A stretch of DNA of 64,000 nt from Deltaproteobacteria bacterium (GTDB taxonomy: Bacteria > Desulfobacterota > Binatia > UTPRO1), in NCBI GenBank assembly GCA_020852955.1, contig JADYZW010000016.1, positions 1 to 64,000 of the forward strand, in the 5' to 3' direction. This document shows, piece by piece, positions 48,148 to 58,187 of this stretch; the first letter of the stretch is position 1, and the number at the start of each line of letters is the position of its first letter. The translations under genes were made by a program, and so were the position numbers. The notes below the pieces were generated by a model that was given only the letters and a program-made list of their open reading frames with translations, was not told the DNA's origin and ran no database searches.

Positions 48148-49410
48148 TCAGCTCATGCCCTTCATCGCCTCGGCGAGAATGCGCGACGTCGACGGACGCA
48201 TGATGCGCGGGTCGACTTCCTTACCCTCCGTGAGCGTCCGGCGGACGTCCTTGCCGGAGATGAAGACGGGCTTCTCGTCCGGGTGGAGATCCATGAGGTC
48301 CACCCGGCCGACGGACTCGTAGTACGCCGCGAAGCCGACCTTGAGCGGCCGGATCTGGAGATCGCCGCCGAGCGCGCCGAAGATCTCCTGCGCATCGAAG
48401 TCGCCCCAGATGGCCGTGCCGTCGTGGTACGGCGCGTCGGCGTGCTTGCGGCCGATCACGATGTCCGTGAAGCCGAAGTTCTGGCGGTAGATGCTGTGCA
48501 TGACGGCTTCCTTCGGCCCGCCGTAGAACATCTTGATGTCGAGTCCGAGGAGGATGACGCGGTCGGGGACGGCTTCCTTGCGCGGCCCCCAGAGCGCCTG
48601 ATCGCTGTCGCCCTCCCCGAGCGAGCGGTTCGCGATGAGCGCCTCGTAGGTCTTCATGCGGACCCGTGCGTTCACGTCGTCGCCCTTGGTCTCGCCGATC
48701 AGCGGATTCAGAACGGCGCCGGCGTCGTGCCCCTGCCGGATGAGCGTTTCCAAGCCGTACACCAGCGCGTACTCGTGGGCGCGGTGCAGCGGATTGCGGG
48801 TCTGGAAGGCGACGACGCGCTTCCAGCCCTTGGTCGCGAAGATCGCGCGCACCTCGCGCGGCGAACGCACGTACGCTCCGAACGCGGCGTCCTTCGGCTG
48901 CGGCAACACGCGGATCGCGCCGCCGACGAGGTGCGTCTTGTCGGCGTCGCCCTTCAGCACCATGTCGGCGCCGGGGTGATCGGTGCGCTCGGTGCCGTAG
49001 ACGCTCTTCAGATATCTCATCTTGTCCCACCGGAAGACGTCGCTGACCTCGAGGCGCGCGACCGGCGTCCCGGCGGCATTCACGAGCGCGACCGCCCGTC
49101 CCTTCTCGAGCGTCTTCGCGAGCGCCTCGGTCACGGGGAAGGCGAGCGGGATCGTCCAGGCGTAGCGCTTGCCGGCATGCTCGATGAAGGCATGATCGAG
49201 CACCCGCGCGTAGGCGGCCCCGTCCATCGGCCCCGTGAGCGGCGAGAGCGCGCCGTCGCCGAAGCGGTAGACGGTCGAGAGATCCGCGTCGGACACGGGG
49301 ATCGTCGGAAGCTTCGCGAGCGCCGCCTTGAACGCGGCTTCCTCCGCGGGTGGAACGGTCAGATCCAGGGGCTCGGCGAGACCTCCGTGAGCAGGGACGA
49401 GACTGGCCAT
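48148..49410 (-). CDS. sat: ATP sulfurylase (sulfate adenylyltransferase)
   Basis: Makes APS from sulfate and ATP. The 420-residue homo-oligomeric type has the PUA-like N-terminus, the catalytic [15 protein letters not shown] (HxxH-type, as HRAH), [12 protein letters not shown], and [14 protein letters not shown] near the end. An AAGGA lies upstream of the ATG at 49410. The APS kinase gene cysC is 11 kb away in this window, so PAPS can be formed. No APS reductase is seen here, so assimilatory and dissimilatory use cannot be told apart. Confidence 0.95.
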   Translation of the reverse strand: MASLVPAHGGLAEPLDLTVPPAEEAAFKAALAKLPTIPVSDADLSTVYRFGDGALSPLTGPMDGAAYARVLDHAFIEHAGKRYAWTIPLAFPVTEALAKTLEKGRAVALVNAAGTPVARLEVSDVFRWDKMRYLKSVYGTERTDHPGADMVLKGDADKTHLVGGAIRVLPQPKDAAFGAYVRSPREVRAIFATKGWKRVVAFQTRNPLHRAHEYALVYGLETLIRQGHDAGAVLNPLIGETKGDDVNARVRMKTYEALIANRSLGEGDSDQALWGPRKEAVPDRVILLGLDIKMFYGGPKEAVMHSIYRQNFGFTDIVIGRKHADAPYHDGTAIWGDFDAQEIFGALGGDLQIRPLKVGFAAYYESVGRVDLMDLHPDEKPVFISGKDVRRTLTEGKEVDPRIMRPSTSRILAEAMKGMS

Positions 49411-49570
49411 GAATGGGGATCCTTTCTTCCGGACGTCGATAGTGGGCGGCGGTGCTCGGCGACGAGGCGGCGGCAGCGCAAAGCGCGAGAGACTAGCGCG
49501 GGCGGCAGGCGTGGGCAACGACCCGGGCGCCCGACGGGCGCGCCGCGCCGTCGGCCGGGCCGGTCGCGCC

Positions 49571-50431
49571 TCAACGTCCGACGGTGCAGGCGCCCTCCCA
49601 GAGCGCGGCGGTGAGGACCGCGGCGCGGCCGAGCTGCTCCGCCATGACCTCGACGATCCCGGCGTGCAGGCGGCGGTAGTAGAGGCGCGAGCCCACCTTG
49701 GTGCCGCGGGCGGCGTTGCGGTCGGCGGCGAGCACGGGGCCGACCCGTTCGTAGGCCTGCTCGAGCGCGGCGAAGAGCGCGCCCTCCGCGCCTCCGGGAG
49801 CGATCGGGCGCCGCGGCGCGACCTGCCAGGCGCGGCGCGTGTACTCGTCGAGATCCTCGTCGACGAGCTCGGCCTCGACGCGCCGATGCACGCCGCGCTG
49901 GCCCGTCTTCTGGCCGTCGAAGTTCTCGGTCGCGTGGAGCGGCATGGTCGCGTCGGCGGCGTAGTGCGCGAGGTGTCCGGCCGTCCGCCGCGCGGCGCCG
50001 ACGTCGCCGCGCCGAAGCTCGTCGCGGAGCCGGCGCGCGACGCTCGCGCCCCACCACGGCAGCGTGCCCTCGCGCTCGACGGTCTTCCGCCCGAAGCGCG
50101 CCTCGGCGGCGCGGCGGTCGCGCGGCAGGCCGCGAAACGGCGGCGGCCCGTAGTGGTCGAGGTTCAGGAAGTGGCGCACGCCCTCGCGGCGGCCCTCGCG
50201 CCGCTTGAGCACCGTATCGGGCTCGACCGCAGCGTCGCCGAGCGCGCTCCGCGGCGCGGCGCCGAGCGCGGGACAGCGCTCGCGCACAAGCTCGGCCGCG
50301 CGCGCCGCGACCCAGCGATGCGCCGCGAGCCCCCACGCCGAGGCTTCGGACGGCGCCGCGAGCGCGACGAGCGCGGCCGCCGTCCACGCGACGAACGACG
50401 CGGCGGCGCGCCGCGCGAGGCGAGCCCTCAC
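49571..50431 (-). CDS. Exported nuclease P1 / zinc phospholipase C-fold protein
   Basis: The 286-residue product has a signal peptide cleaved after SEASA, exposing W33 with H38 five residues later; that N-terminal Trp and His pattern is the zinc-binding start of S1/P1 nucleases and zinc phospholipase [21 protein letters not shown] matches the H-x3-D...PLH motif and [15 protein letters not shown] the last ligand set. Substrate could be nucleic acid 3'-phosphates or phospholipid. GTG at 50431 overlaps the ecfT stop (GTGA), so it is co-translated with an ECF transporter, an unusual link. Confidence 0.78.
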   Translation of the reverse strand: MRARLARRAAASFVAWTAAALVALAAPSEASAWGLAAHRWVAARAAELVRERCPALGAAPRSALGDAAVEPDTVLKRREGRREGVRHFLNLDHYGPPPFRGLPRDRRAAEARFGRKTVEREGTLPWWGASVARRLRDELRRGDVGAARRTAGHLAHYAADATMPLHATENFDGQKTGQRGVHRRVEAELVDEDLDEYTRRAWQVAPRRPIAPGGAEGALFAALEQAYERVGPVLAADRNAARGTKVGSRLYYRRLHAGIVEVMAEQLGRAAVLTAALWEGACTVGR

Positions 50432-51198
50432 TGCGCCACCAGCCGACCGATGCCCGCGACCCGGAGCGCGACGACCACCGCGGTGATCGCCCCGCCGACG
50501 CCGAGCAGGAGGAGATCGCTCCCGTCCATGCCCGGCCGCGGCAGCGACGTCCGCGGCCGGCCGGCGCTGAAGCCGCGCACTTCCAGCGCGAACGCCATCT
50601 GGTCGGCGCGGCGGAGGCCGCCGATGAACACCGGCACGATGACCGGCGCGTAGCGCGCGATGCGCGTCGCGACGTTGCCGGTGGTGAAGTCGAGGCCGCG
50701 GCAGCGCTGCGCGTCACGCACGGTGAGGGCGGCGTCGAGGAAGACCGGCACCAGGCGGAACGCCAGGGTCAGCACGAACCCCGCGCGATACGGCACGCCG
50801 AGGCGCGAGAGCGCGAAGGCGAACTCCTCGATCGTGGTGGTGGCGAGGAAGACGAAGCCGGTCGCGAGAAAGGTCTCGAGTCGGAGCGCCATGCCGAGGC
50901 CGTAGCGGAACGCGACCCAGCGATCGACGGGACCGTCAGCCGTTGCCGGGTAGAAAACCGTCCAGATGATCGTCGTGAACACGAAGACCGGGAGCAGCAG
51001 CCATCGCATCTGGTGGAGCACGGAGAGCGCCCGCGCGCTCGCGGTCGCGGCGAGCACGAGTACGAGGAGCAGCCCCAGCGGCGCCGGGTGATCGAGGAGG
51101 AACGCGGCGACGAACAGCCACCCGAGCGCCAGCACCTTGGCGACCGGATGGCGGCGGTGCAGCCAGCTCGGATGGTCGAGGTACAGCGAGAGCGCCAT
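50428..51198 (-). CDS. ecfT: ECF transporter transmembrane protein (EcfT/CbiQ family)
   Basis: The 256-residue protein has about five membrane helices and the two Ala-Arg-Gly-type coupling motifs, here DAQRCRGLDF and ALEVRGFS, which contact the ATPases. It lies between the fused ATPase gene (3 bases upstream) and the P1-type protein. It forms a transporter with the adjacent EcfA fusion and S component. Confidence 0.9.
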   Translation of the reverse strand: MALSLYLDHPSWLHRRHPVAKVLALGWLFVAAFLLDHPAPLGLLLVLVLAATASARALSVLHQMRWLLLPVFVFTTIIWTVFYPATADGPVDRWVAFRYGLGMALRLETFLATGFVFLATTTIEEFAFALSRLGVPYRAGFVLTLAFRLVPVFLDAALTVRDAQRCRGLDFTTGNVATRIARYAPVIVPVFIGGLRRADQMAFALEVRGFSAGRPRTSLPRPGMDGSDLLLLGVGGAITAVVVALRVAGIGRLVAQ

Positions 51199-51201
51199 CG
51201 G

Positions 51202-52962
51202 TCAGTCCCCCGCTCCGAGCGCCCGGGCGAGCGCGTCGACGGTGCGCGCGGAGATACCGAGCGCGCGCGCGACCCGCGCCGCCGGCGGCGCCTCGAATGC
51301 CGCCGAGCGCAGGAGCGGCTCGTCGGCGAGGAGGTCGTCGAGCGCGCCGTCGAACACGAGCCGCCCGCCGCGCATGAGGAGCGCGCGTTCCGCGTACTCG
51401 ACGACGACCCACGGGCTGTGCGTGATGACGACGATGGTCGTCCCCGCCGCGCGCAGGCGCGCCAGCAGCTCCAGCATCGCGCGGACCTGCGGGTAGTCGA
51501 GGCCGGTCGTCGGCTCGTCGAGGATCAGCACGCGCGGCGCCATGGCGAGCACCGTCGCGACCGCGAGGCGCTGGCGCTCGCCCTTGCGCAGCAGGAACGG
51601 GTCCTCGTTGCGCTCCGCGGTCAGCCCGACGGCCGCGAGCGTCTCGTCCACGCGCGCCGCGAGCGCGTCGCCGGCGAGCCCGAAGTTGCGGGGTCCGAAG
51701 GCGACCTCGTCGGCGACCGTCGCCGCGAACAGCTGATGATCGGGGTTCTGAAACACGTACCCGACCTCGCGCGCGATCCGCTCGAGCGGCAGGGTGCGGA
51801 GATCGGCGCCGGCGAGCCGCACCTCGCCGGTCTGCGCCTGGAGGAGCCCGTTCAGGTGCTTCGCGAGCGTCGTCTTGCCGGAGCCGTTTTGGCCGATGAG
51901 CGCGACGAACTCGCCCGCGCCGAGCGCGAGACCGACATCGTCGAGCGCGCGCGTGCCGCCTTCGTAGACGCGCGTGAGCCCGCGGACCTCGAGGATCGGC
52001 GAGGCGCGGCGCGCCCGGCCCGCGACCGCGGCGCCGGCGGCGGGCGTCGCGGCGCCGCCGCTCGCGGGGGGGGCCGGCGGCGCCTCGACGGGCGGGCACG
52101 CGGCCGCGGCGGCGGGCAGGCCGCGCGCCCGCAGCGCCGCCACCGCCCCCTCGACGTCGAGCGGCAGCACGCAGCCGAGCCGCCGGCCGAGCACCGCCAG
52201 GTCGTGCGGCCGGACGCCGCAGGCAAGGAAGAGCTCCACGTCCTGGACCAGCGCGGCCGCCGGACCCGTCGCGACCACCCGGCCCTCCTGCATGAGGATC
52301 AGCCGGTCCGCCCGCACGACCGGGTCGACGTCGTGCTCGACCGCGAGCAGCACGAGCCGCCCGCCGCGCACCCCCTCGAGGGCGGCGTAGAGCTCGCGGC
52401 GGCCGATCGGATCGAGGTCGGTCGCGGGCTCGTCGAGGAGGAGCACCTCGGGCTCCATCGCGAGGATGCTCGCGATCGCGAGCCGCTGCTTCTGGCCGCC
52501 CGAGAGGGTCGAGGGATCGCGGCCCCCGAAGTCCGCGAGGTCCACGAGCGCGAGCGTGCGCTCGACCCGGGCCGCGATCTCGTCGGGGGCGACGCCGAGC
52601 TGCCCCGGGCCGAACGCGACCTCGAGCCGCACGTTGGTCGAGAAGAGCTGCGCCTCGAAGTCCTGGAACACCATCGCGACGCGGCCGCCGAGCCGGCCGA
52701 CCTCCGCACCGAGGAGCGCCTGCGCGCCGAGTCGGATCTCGCCGTCGCATGCGGCCGGTGCGAGCGACGGGACGAGCGCGTTGATGCAGCGGAGCAGCGT
52801 CGACTTGCCGGCGCCGCTCGCGCCCATGATCGCGACGAGCTCGCCGGGTGCGGCGTCGAGCGAGACGCCGGCGAGCGCCTGCGCCGGCGGATCGGCGTAG
52901 CGGCACGTGAGGTCGCGCACGACGAGCGGCGGACCGTCCGCGCGGCCGGCGGCGGCGCTCAC
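51202..52962 (-). CDS. Fused ECF transporter ATPases (EcfA-EcfA')
   Basis: A 586-residue tandem ABC ATPase. Domain 1 (about 12-245) has GASGAGKST, TLSGGQKQRLAIA and LLLDEPATDLDP. A ~75-residue Ala/Pro-rich linker follows. Domain 2 (about 320-545) has GQNGSGKTT, a variant signature LRKGERQRLAVA and LILDEPTTGLDY. The fusion replaces the usual EcfA and EcfA' pair. The GTG start overlaps the stop of the S component (GTGA), and ecfT follows 3 bases downstream. It powers vitamin or cofactor uptake. Confidence 0.92.
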   Translation of the reverse strand: MSAAAGRADGPPLVVRDLTCRYADPPAQALAGVSLDAAPGELVAIMGASGAGKSTLLRCINALVPSLAPAACDGEIRLGAQALLGAEVGRLGGRVAMVFQDFEAQLFSTNVRLEVAFGPGQLGVAPDEIAARVERTLALVDLADFGGRDPSTLSGGQKQRLAIASILAMEPEVLLLDEPATDLDPIGRRELYAALEGVRGGRLVLLAVEHDVDPVVRADRLILMQEGRVVATGPAAALVQDVELFLACGVRPHDLAVLGRRLGCVLPLDVEGAVAALRARGLPAAAAACPPVEAPPAPPASGGAATPAAGAAVAGRARRASPILEVRGLTRVYEGGTRALDDVGLALGAGEFVALIGQNGSGKTTLAKHLNGLLQAQTGEVRLAGADLRTLPLERIAREVGYVFQNPDHQLFAATVADEVAFGPRNFGLAGDALAARVDETLAAVGLTAERNEDPFLLRKGERQRLAVATVLAMAPRVLILDEPTTGLDYPQVRAMLELLARLRAAGTTIVVITHSPWVVVEYAERALLMRGGRLVFDGALDDLLADEPLLRSAAFEAPPAARVARALGISARTVDALARALGAGD

Positions 52963-53723
52963 AGGAGCACGAGGCCCACGGCGGCGAGCGTCAGGCCGGG
53001 GAGGACGATCGCGGCGAGCCCGAGGTTCGGGGAGGCGGCGAGGCTCGGCGGCAGCGCCCCGGCGGCGGCGAGGTTGCCGCCGCCGAACGCGACGAGCGCG
53101 CCGGCGAGCGCGAGCCCGACCCCGAGGGCGCGACGCGCCCGGCTGAGCGCGGGCCGCGGCCCGATCACGTCGTCATACAGGAGGCGCACGCGGCGCACGC
53201 GCGGGTAGAGCACCGCGAGGAGCAGCGGAGCCAGCACGAGCGCCGTCACGCAGTTGTTCACGAGAACGACGTTCGCGAGCACCGCGAACGGCACGAAGCC
53301 GAGCACCTGGAGCCCGAAGCCGACGGTCGCGGCGCAGAGACCCGCGCCGGTCGCCACGACGACCACGAAGAGCGCCCACGCGCCCGCCGTCTTCGGCACG
53401 GGGTCGCCGGTCGCGCAGGCGCGCCACAGGCGATAGGGCGCCAGCGCGTAGAGGAAGTTGCCGACGAAACCGAAGAGATCGCCCGGCCCGAGGCCCGCGA
53501 AGAAATCGCCGATCAGGTTGCCGATCGCGGCGCCCCACACGGCCGCCGGACCGAACAGGAACGAGCACACGACCGGCAACGCGTTCGCCGGCCGGAAGTG
53601 CGTCACGCCCGGGATGATCGGCACGACCATGAACGGGATCAGCACCGCCGCGTAGAACGACGCGCACATGGCCGTCAGCACGACCATGCGCGTGTTGCGC
53701 CACATCCGCGTGAGCTCGTGCAT
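52959..53723 (-). CDS. ECF transporter substrate-binding (S) component
   Basis: The 254-residue protein has about seven or eight hydrophobic helices. THFRPANALPVVCSFLFGPA and WGAAIGNLIGDFFAG resemble S components of the QueT type, but the family match is not enough to name the vitamin. A hydrophobic C-terminal region after residue 190 is longer than in most S components. It begins the S-A-T operon that continues to the P1-type gene. No riboswitch was seen in front of it. Confidence 0.78.
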   Translation of the reverse strand: MHELTRMWRNTRMVVLTAMCASFYAAVLIPFMVVPIIPGVTHFRPANALPVVCSFLFGPAAVWGAAIGNLIGDFFAGLGPGDLFGFVGNFLYALAPYRLWRACATGDPVPKTAGAWALFVVVVATGAGLCAATVGFGLQVLGFVPFAVLANVVLVNNCVTALVLAPLLLAVLYPRVRRVRLLYDDVIGPRPALSRARRALGVGLALAGALVAFGGGNLAAAGALPPSLAASPNLGLAAIVLPGLTLAAVGLVLL

Positions 53724-53815
53724 GCCGGTGGATGGTCGCTCTCGGTCGATCTCGCGTTGCCGCCCCGGAAGCGGGCCGGCTATGCTAAGACCCGCCGCGC
53801 GCGCGCGGTCAAGAG

Positions 53816-54394
53816 ATGGGCATGTCGCGCACCGCGTTTCTCCGGCTCGAGGCCTTCCTGTCGCTCGCCCTCGTGGGCGTCTCGTTCGCGTGGGCGGCGC
53901 TCCGCGACCTGCCGCTGGCGGCGGCGCTCGTCCCGACGCCCGGCCGCGTGGTCGCGGGCGGACTCGCCGGAGCGCTCTTGTGGACCACGATTCCGCTCCT
54001 GCTGCGCGCGCCGAGCATGCGGCGCGTCTGGCACGAGGTGCTGCGCCCCTTCGCCGCGACGCTCTCGACCGGCGACATCGCCGTCATCGCGGCGCTCTCC
54101 GGCACGACCGAGGAGCTGTTCTTCCGGGGCGTGCTCCTGCCCGAGACCGGAGTCGTCGCCTCGAGCCTCTGCTTCGGCGCGCTGCACGCGCTCACCGCGA
54201 CCTACTTCGCCTGGGCGACGGCCGTGGGCGCGGCCATGAGCGCGCTCACGCTCGCCACCGGCTCGCTCGTCGCGCCGATCGTCGCGCACGCGACCTACAA
54301 CTTCGGCGCGCTGCTCCTCCTGCGGCGGGCGGCGGCGCGGCCGGGCGCCGGCGAGACGACGGCGACGATTGCGTCTCCGCATGGCATCGGTTAG
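53816..54394 (+). CDS. CPBP (Abi) family intramembrane glutamic endopeptidase
   Basis: The 192-residue membrane protein has the family motifs in order: TEELFFRG (EExxxR), FGALHAL (FxxxH) and HATYNF (HxxxN/B). Members cleave prenylated or other membrane peptides. It precedes bamD by 9 bases on the same strand. A TATGCT stretch lies about 35 bases before the start. Confidence 0.88.
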   Translation: MGMSRTAFLRLEAFLSLALVGVSFAWAALRDLPLAAALVPTPGRVVAGGLAGALLWTTIPLLLRAPSMRRVWHEVLRPFAATLSTGDIAVIAALSGTTEELFFRGVLLPETGVVASSLCFGALHALTATYFAWATAVGAAMSALTLATGSLVAPIVAHATYNFGALLLLRRAAARPGAGETTATIASPHGIG

Positions 54395-54403
54395 GAACCG
54401 CGG

Positions 54404-55342
54404 ATGTTTTCTCGTCGTGTCGCTCCGACGCTCCTGCTCGTGGCGCTCGGGACGGCGGCGTGCGGGGCGCCCCCGCGCCTCACCGCCGACAAGTACTACT
54501 CCGAGGGCAAAGCCGCGTTCGACGACGAGAACTACGAAGGCGCGATCCGCAACTACAAGGATCTGCTGGACCAGTACCCCTTCGATCCGCACGCCGAGGA
54601 GGCCGAGCTCACGATCGCCGAGTCGCACTTCAAGAAGGGGCAGTACGCCGAGGCGATCGCGGCGTTCAACGACTTCCAGCGCATGCACCCGATGAGCCCC
54701 GCGCTGCCGAAGGTCTACTATCTGCTCGGCAAGAGTTTCGACAAGCAGATGACGACGATCGACCGCGATCAACAAGCGGCCGACAACGCGCAGGGATGGT
54801 ACCGCGTGGTCGTCGACCGCTATCCCGAGAGCGACTACGCGCCGAAGGCGCGGCGCCGGATGGCCCGCTGCCGCGAGTCGCTGGCCGAGCACGATCGCTA
54901 CGTCGCCCGCTTCTACTTCCGGCAGGACAACATGCGGGCCGGCGAGAACCGGGTGAAGAGCATCCTCGAGAAGTTCCCCGACACCGTGGCCGCGACCGGC
55001 GCACTGGAGGACCTGGCGGCGGCCTACGAGCGCCGGGGCGACGAGACCGCCGCATCCAAGGTGCGGGCGGCGGCGAAGGAGCGCGCCGACATCTACGCGA
55101 GCCTGCCCGAGACGGGTCCGGGCTCGCGCGCCGCGGGAGCCGTCCCGGCGGCGCGCACGCCGGTCACCGACGCGCTGCTCGAGCAGCTCGTGGCGAGCTA
55201 CGGGCCGAGCGAGAGCGCCGGCGCGGTCGCCGCCGCCCCGGCGCTCGTCGACCCGGTCACGGGTCCGAAGACGCCGCAGGGCGGGGGCGACCCGGGCGCG
55301 TACCAGCCGATCGGGCGCGGCGGTGGCATGGGCCGCTACTGA
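54404..55342 (+). CDS. bamD: Outer membrane assembly lipoprotein BamD
   Basis: The 312-residue protein has a lipobox (LGTAACG) and five TPR-like repeats starting at ADKYYSEGKAAFDDENYEGA. YYLLGKSFDKQMTTIDRDQQ and ADNAQGWYRVVVDRYPESDY are BamD hallmarks. BamD couples substrate recognition to BamA on the inner face of the outer membrane. A low-complexity tail of about 70 residues follows the TPR part. Confidence 0.92.
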   Translation: MFSRRVAPTLLLVALGTAACGAPPRLTADKYYSEGKAAFDDENYEGAIRNYKDLLDQYPFDPHAEEAELTIAESHFKKGQYAEAIAAFNDFQRMHPMSPALPKVYYLLGKSFDKQMTTIDRDQQAADNAQGWYRVVVDRYPESDYAPKARRRMARCRESLAEHDRYVARFYFRQDNMRAGENRVKSILEKFPDTVAATGALEDLAAAYERRGDETAASKVRAAAKERADIYASLPETGPGSRAAGAVPAARTPVTDALLEQLVASYGPSESAGAVAAAPALVDPVTGPKTPQGGGDPGAYQPIGRGGGMGRY

Positions 55343-55349
55343 GGCCCGC

Positions 55350-56090
55350 GTGACCCCGCCCTCCCCGGCCGGCGAACCCATCGCGCGGCTCGCCGAGGCG
55401 TCCGTGCTCGTGATCGGCGCCGGCGCGCTCGGCTGCGCGGCCGCGGACGCCCTCGGCGCGGCCGGCGCCAGGCGCCTCACGCTCGTCGACGACGACCGCG
55501 TCGAGCGCTCGAACCTGCACCGCCAACTGCTCCATCGCGCGCGCGACCTCGGCCGCCCGAAGGTCGCGTCGGCGCGCGACGCCCTCGCCGCGCGCCATCC
55601 GGCGCTCGCCACGGCGATCGCGCCGGTCCGCTTCGCCGCCGACAACGCCGCCGCGCTCGTCCGCGGCCACGCCTGCGTCATCGACGCCACCGACGGCCTC
55701 GCGACCAAGTTCCTCGTCAACGACCTCGCGGTCGGCCTCGGCGCGCCCCTCGTGCACGCCGGCATCGTGCGGTTCCAGGGCCAGCTGATGACGATCCTGC
55801 CGGGCGTCTCGGCGTGCTACCGCTGCCTCTTCGGAGCCCCGCCGCCCGAGGGAAGCGTCCCGTCGTGCCAGGAAGCGGGGGTGCTCGGCTCGCTCGCGGG
55901 GACGATCGGCATGCTCCAGGCGGCCGAGGCGATCCGGATCGTCACGACCGGCGCGCTCCTCGCCGACCGCCTCCTCACGTACGACGGCCTCACCGGGCGC
56001 TTCCGCCACGTGAAGCTCCGCCGCAACCCCGCCTGTCCGACCTGCCGGCACGTCGTCGCCCCCGTGGCCGCGCGCGCGAGCAACGGCTAG
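55350..56090 (+). CDS. ThiF/MoeB-type E1-like adenylyltransferase without the N-terminal arginine-finger helix
   Basis: Activates the C-terminus of a ubiquitin-like sulfur carrier by adenylation. The 246-residue protein has [33 protein letters not shown], the conserved lysine in [18 protein letters not shown], and zinc cysteines CYRC and [24 protein letters not shown] matches the family. The N-terminal DEQ..RYSRQ helix that gives an Arg finger to the partner subunit in MoeB is missing: the GTG at 55350 leads almost straight to the nucleotide fold, and no room for it exists after bamD. The degenerate second E1 at 57410 carries that helix. The next genes are a CysO-like carrier and CysM, so this is their likely activator. 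Confidence 0.9.
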   Translation: MTPPSPAGEPIARLAEASVLVIGAGALGCAAADALGAAGARRLTLVDDDRVERSNLHRQLLHRARDLGRPKVASARDALAARHPALATAIAPVRFAADNAAALVRGHACVIDATDGLATKFLVNDLAVGLGAPLVHAGIVRFQGQLMTILPGVSACYRCLFGAPPPEGSVPSCQEAGVLGSLAGTIGMLQAAEAIRIVTTGALLADRLLTYDGLTGRFRHVKLRRNPACPTCRHVVAPVAARASNG

Positions 56091-56116
56091 AACCCAGGAG
56101 GAAGGAGATCCATCCC

Positions 56117-56407
56117 ATGCCGATACAGGTTCGCATCCCGACTCCCCTTCGCAAGCTCACCGGCGGTGCCGAGACCGTCACCGCGAGCGGCGCCACCGTG
56201 GCCGCCGTCGTCCAGGACGTCGAGACGCGTCATCCCGGCCTCAAAGAGCGCATCTGCGACGAGGCCGGCAAGGTGCGTCGTTTCGTCAACCTCTACGTGA
56301 ACGGCGAGGACATCCGGTTCCTCTCGAGCCTCGAGACGCCGGTCAAGGACGGCGACGAGCTCTCGATCGTGCCCGCCATCGCCGGCGGCGCGGCGGCGCG
56401 CGCCTGA
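56117..56407 (+). CDS. MoaD/ThiS/CysO-like sulfur-carrier protein with a short tail after the GG
   Basis: A 96-residue beta-grasp sulfur carrier (IRIP-type start [46 protein letters not shown]). The diglycine is at 90-91, but five residues (AAARA) follow, so the carrier needs trimming before adenylation or thiocarboxylation, as QbsE and some CysO-type carriers are trimmed by a JAMM protease. No JAMM gene is seen here. AAGGAG precedes the ATG at 56117. It lies between E1 and CysM, the order expected for protein-thiocarboxylate cysteine synthesis. Confidence 0.88.
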   Translation: MPIQVRIPTPLRKLTGGAETVTASGATVAAVVQDVETRHPGLKERICDEAGKVRRFVNLYVNGEDIRFLSSLETPVKDGDELSIVPAIAGGAAARA

Positions 56408-56418
56408 GCCGAGTCCCC

Positions 56419-57393
<975 letters not shown>

Positions 57394-57409
57394 CGGCCTC
57401 CGCGCTCCC

Positions 57410-58003
57410 ATGCGGCTCGACGACGAGCAGATCGAGCGCTACAGCCGCCAGCTGATCCTCCGGGAGATCGGGCCGCGCGGACAGGAGCGTCTCCTGGCGA
57501 CGCGCGTCGCGGTCGCCGGGGCCGACGCGGCGGCGGAGCGCGTGGTCGCGTACCTGGCGGCGGCGGGCATCGGATGGATCGCCGGCGAGCCGGGACCGCG
57601 CGCGGCGGCCGACCCGGACCAGCCCGACCTCACGCTGGCGCCGCTCGCCGCCGCGACCGGCGCGGCGTGCGACGCCGCCGTGATCGTCGCCCCGACGATC
57701 GCCGCCGCCGCCGACGCGCTCGCCCCGTGGCGGACCGGCGCCGCGACCGTCTTCTGGATCGCCGCCGGGCGCGCGGGCGCGCTCCCGCCCTGCCCGCGCT
57801 GCGCCGCCGCGGCGCTCACCGTCGGCGAGGTCGAACCCGCGCTCGCCCCGCTCCGGGACGGGGTGCTCGCGACCGTCGTCGCGACCGAAGTCGTGAAGGC
57901 GACGCTCGCGATCGGGACGCCGCTCGCCGGGCGGGTCCTCGCCTACGATCCCGCGACGGCGACGCTCGCGACCGCCACCCCGACCGGGCGCTGCGCGCAT
58001 TGA
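57410..58003 (+). CDS. Degenerate E1-like (ThiF/MoeB-type) protein carrying the arginine-finger helix
   Basis: The 197-residue product opens with LDDEQIERYSRQLILREIG, the intact N-terminal helix of MoeB/ThiF that lends an arginine to the partner subunit. After RLLATRVAVAGADAAAERVV the GxGxxG loop is broken, and the catalytic DxxR..N..RQ motif and adenylation Asp are missing. It keeps one CPRC pair and the distal helix region (VLATVVATEVVKATLAIG). It is thus unlikely to adenylate alone. It sits in the same cluster as the active E1, which lacks exactly this helix, so the two may form a heterodimer. An independent scaffold or a decaying copy are alternatives. Confidence 0.8.
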   Translation: MRLDDEQIERYSRQLILREIGPRGQERLLATRVAVAGADAAAERVVAYLAAAGIGWIAGEPGPRAAADPDQPDLTLAPLAAATGAACDAAVIVAPTIAAAADALAPWRTGAATVFWIAAGRAGALPPCPRCAAAALTVGEVEPALAPLRDGVLATVVATEVVKATLAIGTPLAGRVLAYDPATATLATATPTGRCAH

Positions 58004-58010
58004 GCGCGCC

Positions 58011-58033
58011 CCCTGCCCGCAAAAGCGGCAGGG
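58011..58033 (+). terminator. Hairpin after the degenerate E1 gene
   Basis: CCCTGCC and GGCAGGG (58011-58033) pair around a GCAAAAGC loop seven bases after the stop codon. No T-tract follows, so it is a weak terminator at best. It also lies about 118 bp before the predicted sigma-54 start, where an enhancer for a sigma-54 activator would be. Confidence 0.4.
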
Positions 58034-58112
58034 CTGGGCAGAAAGGGAGCAGCGGACCCGCGCACGAGCCCCGCATCGCCGGCACAGCGGCGCGGCGCGC
58101 GCCCATCGCCTC

Positions 58113-58128
58113 GGGCACGCGCCTTGCA
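58113..58128 (+). promoter_or_regulatory. Sigma-54 (-24/-12) promoter of amtB
   Basis: GGGCACG (58113-58119), four bases, then TTGCA (58124-58128). The invariant GG and GC are separated by 10 bases as required, and only the first T of the TGGCACG-N4-TTGCA consensus differs. A transcript would start near 58140, about 48 bases before the amtB start. Confidence 0.75.
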
Positions 58129-58187
58129 ACCCGCTCAGCGCTCGTATCGTGCCGTTCGGCGCCACTACTTCTCAGGAGGGACCTTCG

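Noticed and set aside
53816..54394. The CPBP protease as the maturation protease for the sulfur carrier.
   Set aside because: CPBP enzymes work inside the membrane on other substrates, and bamD lies between; there is no positive evidence.
57410..58003. Treating the degenerate E1 as a pseudogene.
   Set aside because: The frame is open for 197 codons, starts just after cysM, and the retained helix is exactly what the active partner lacks. Decay is still possible and is noted.
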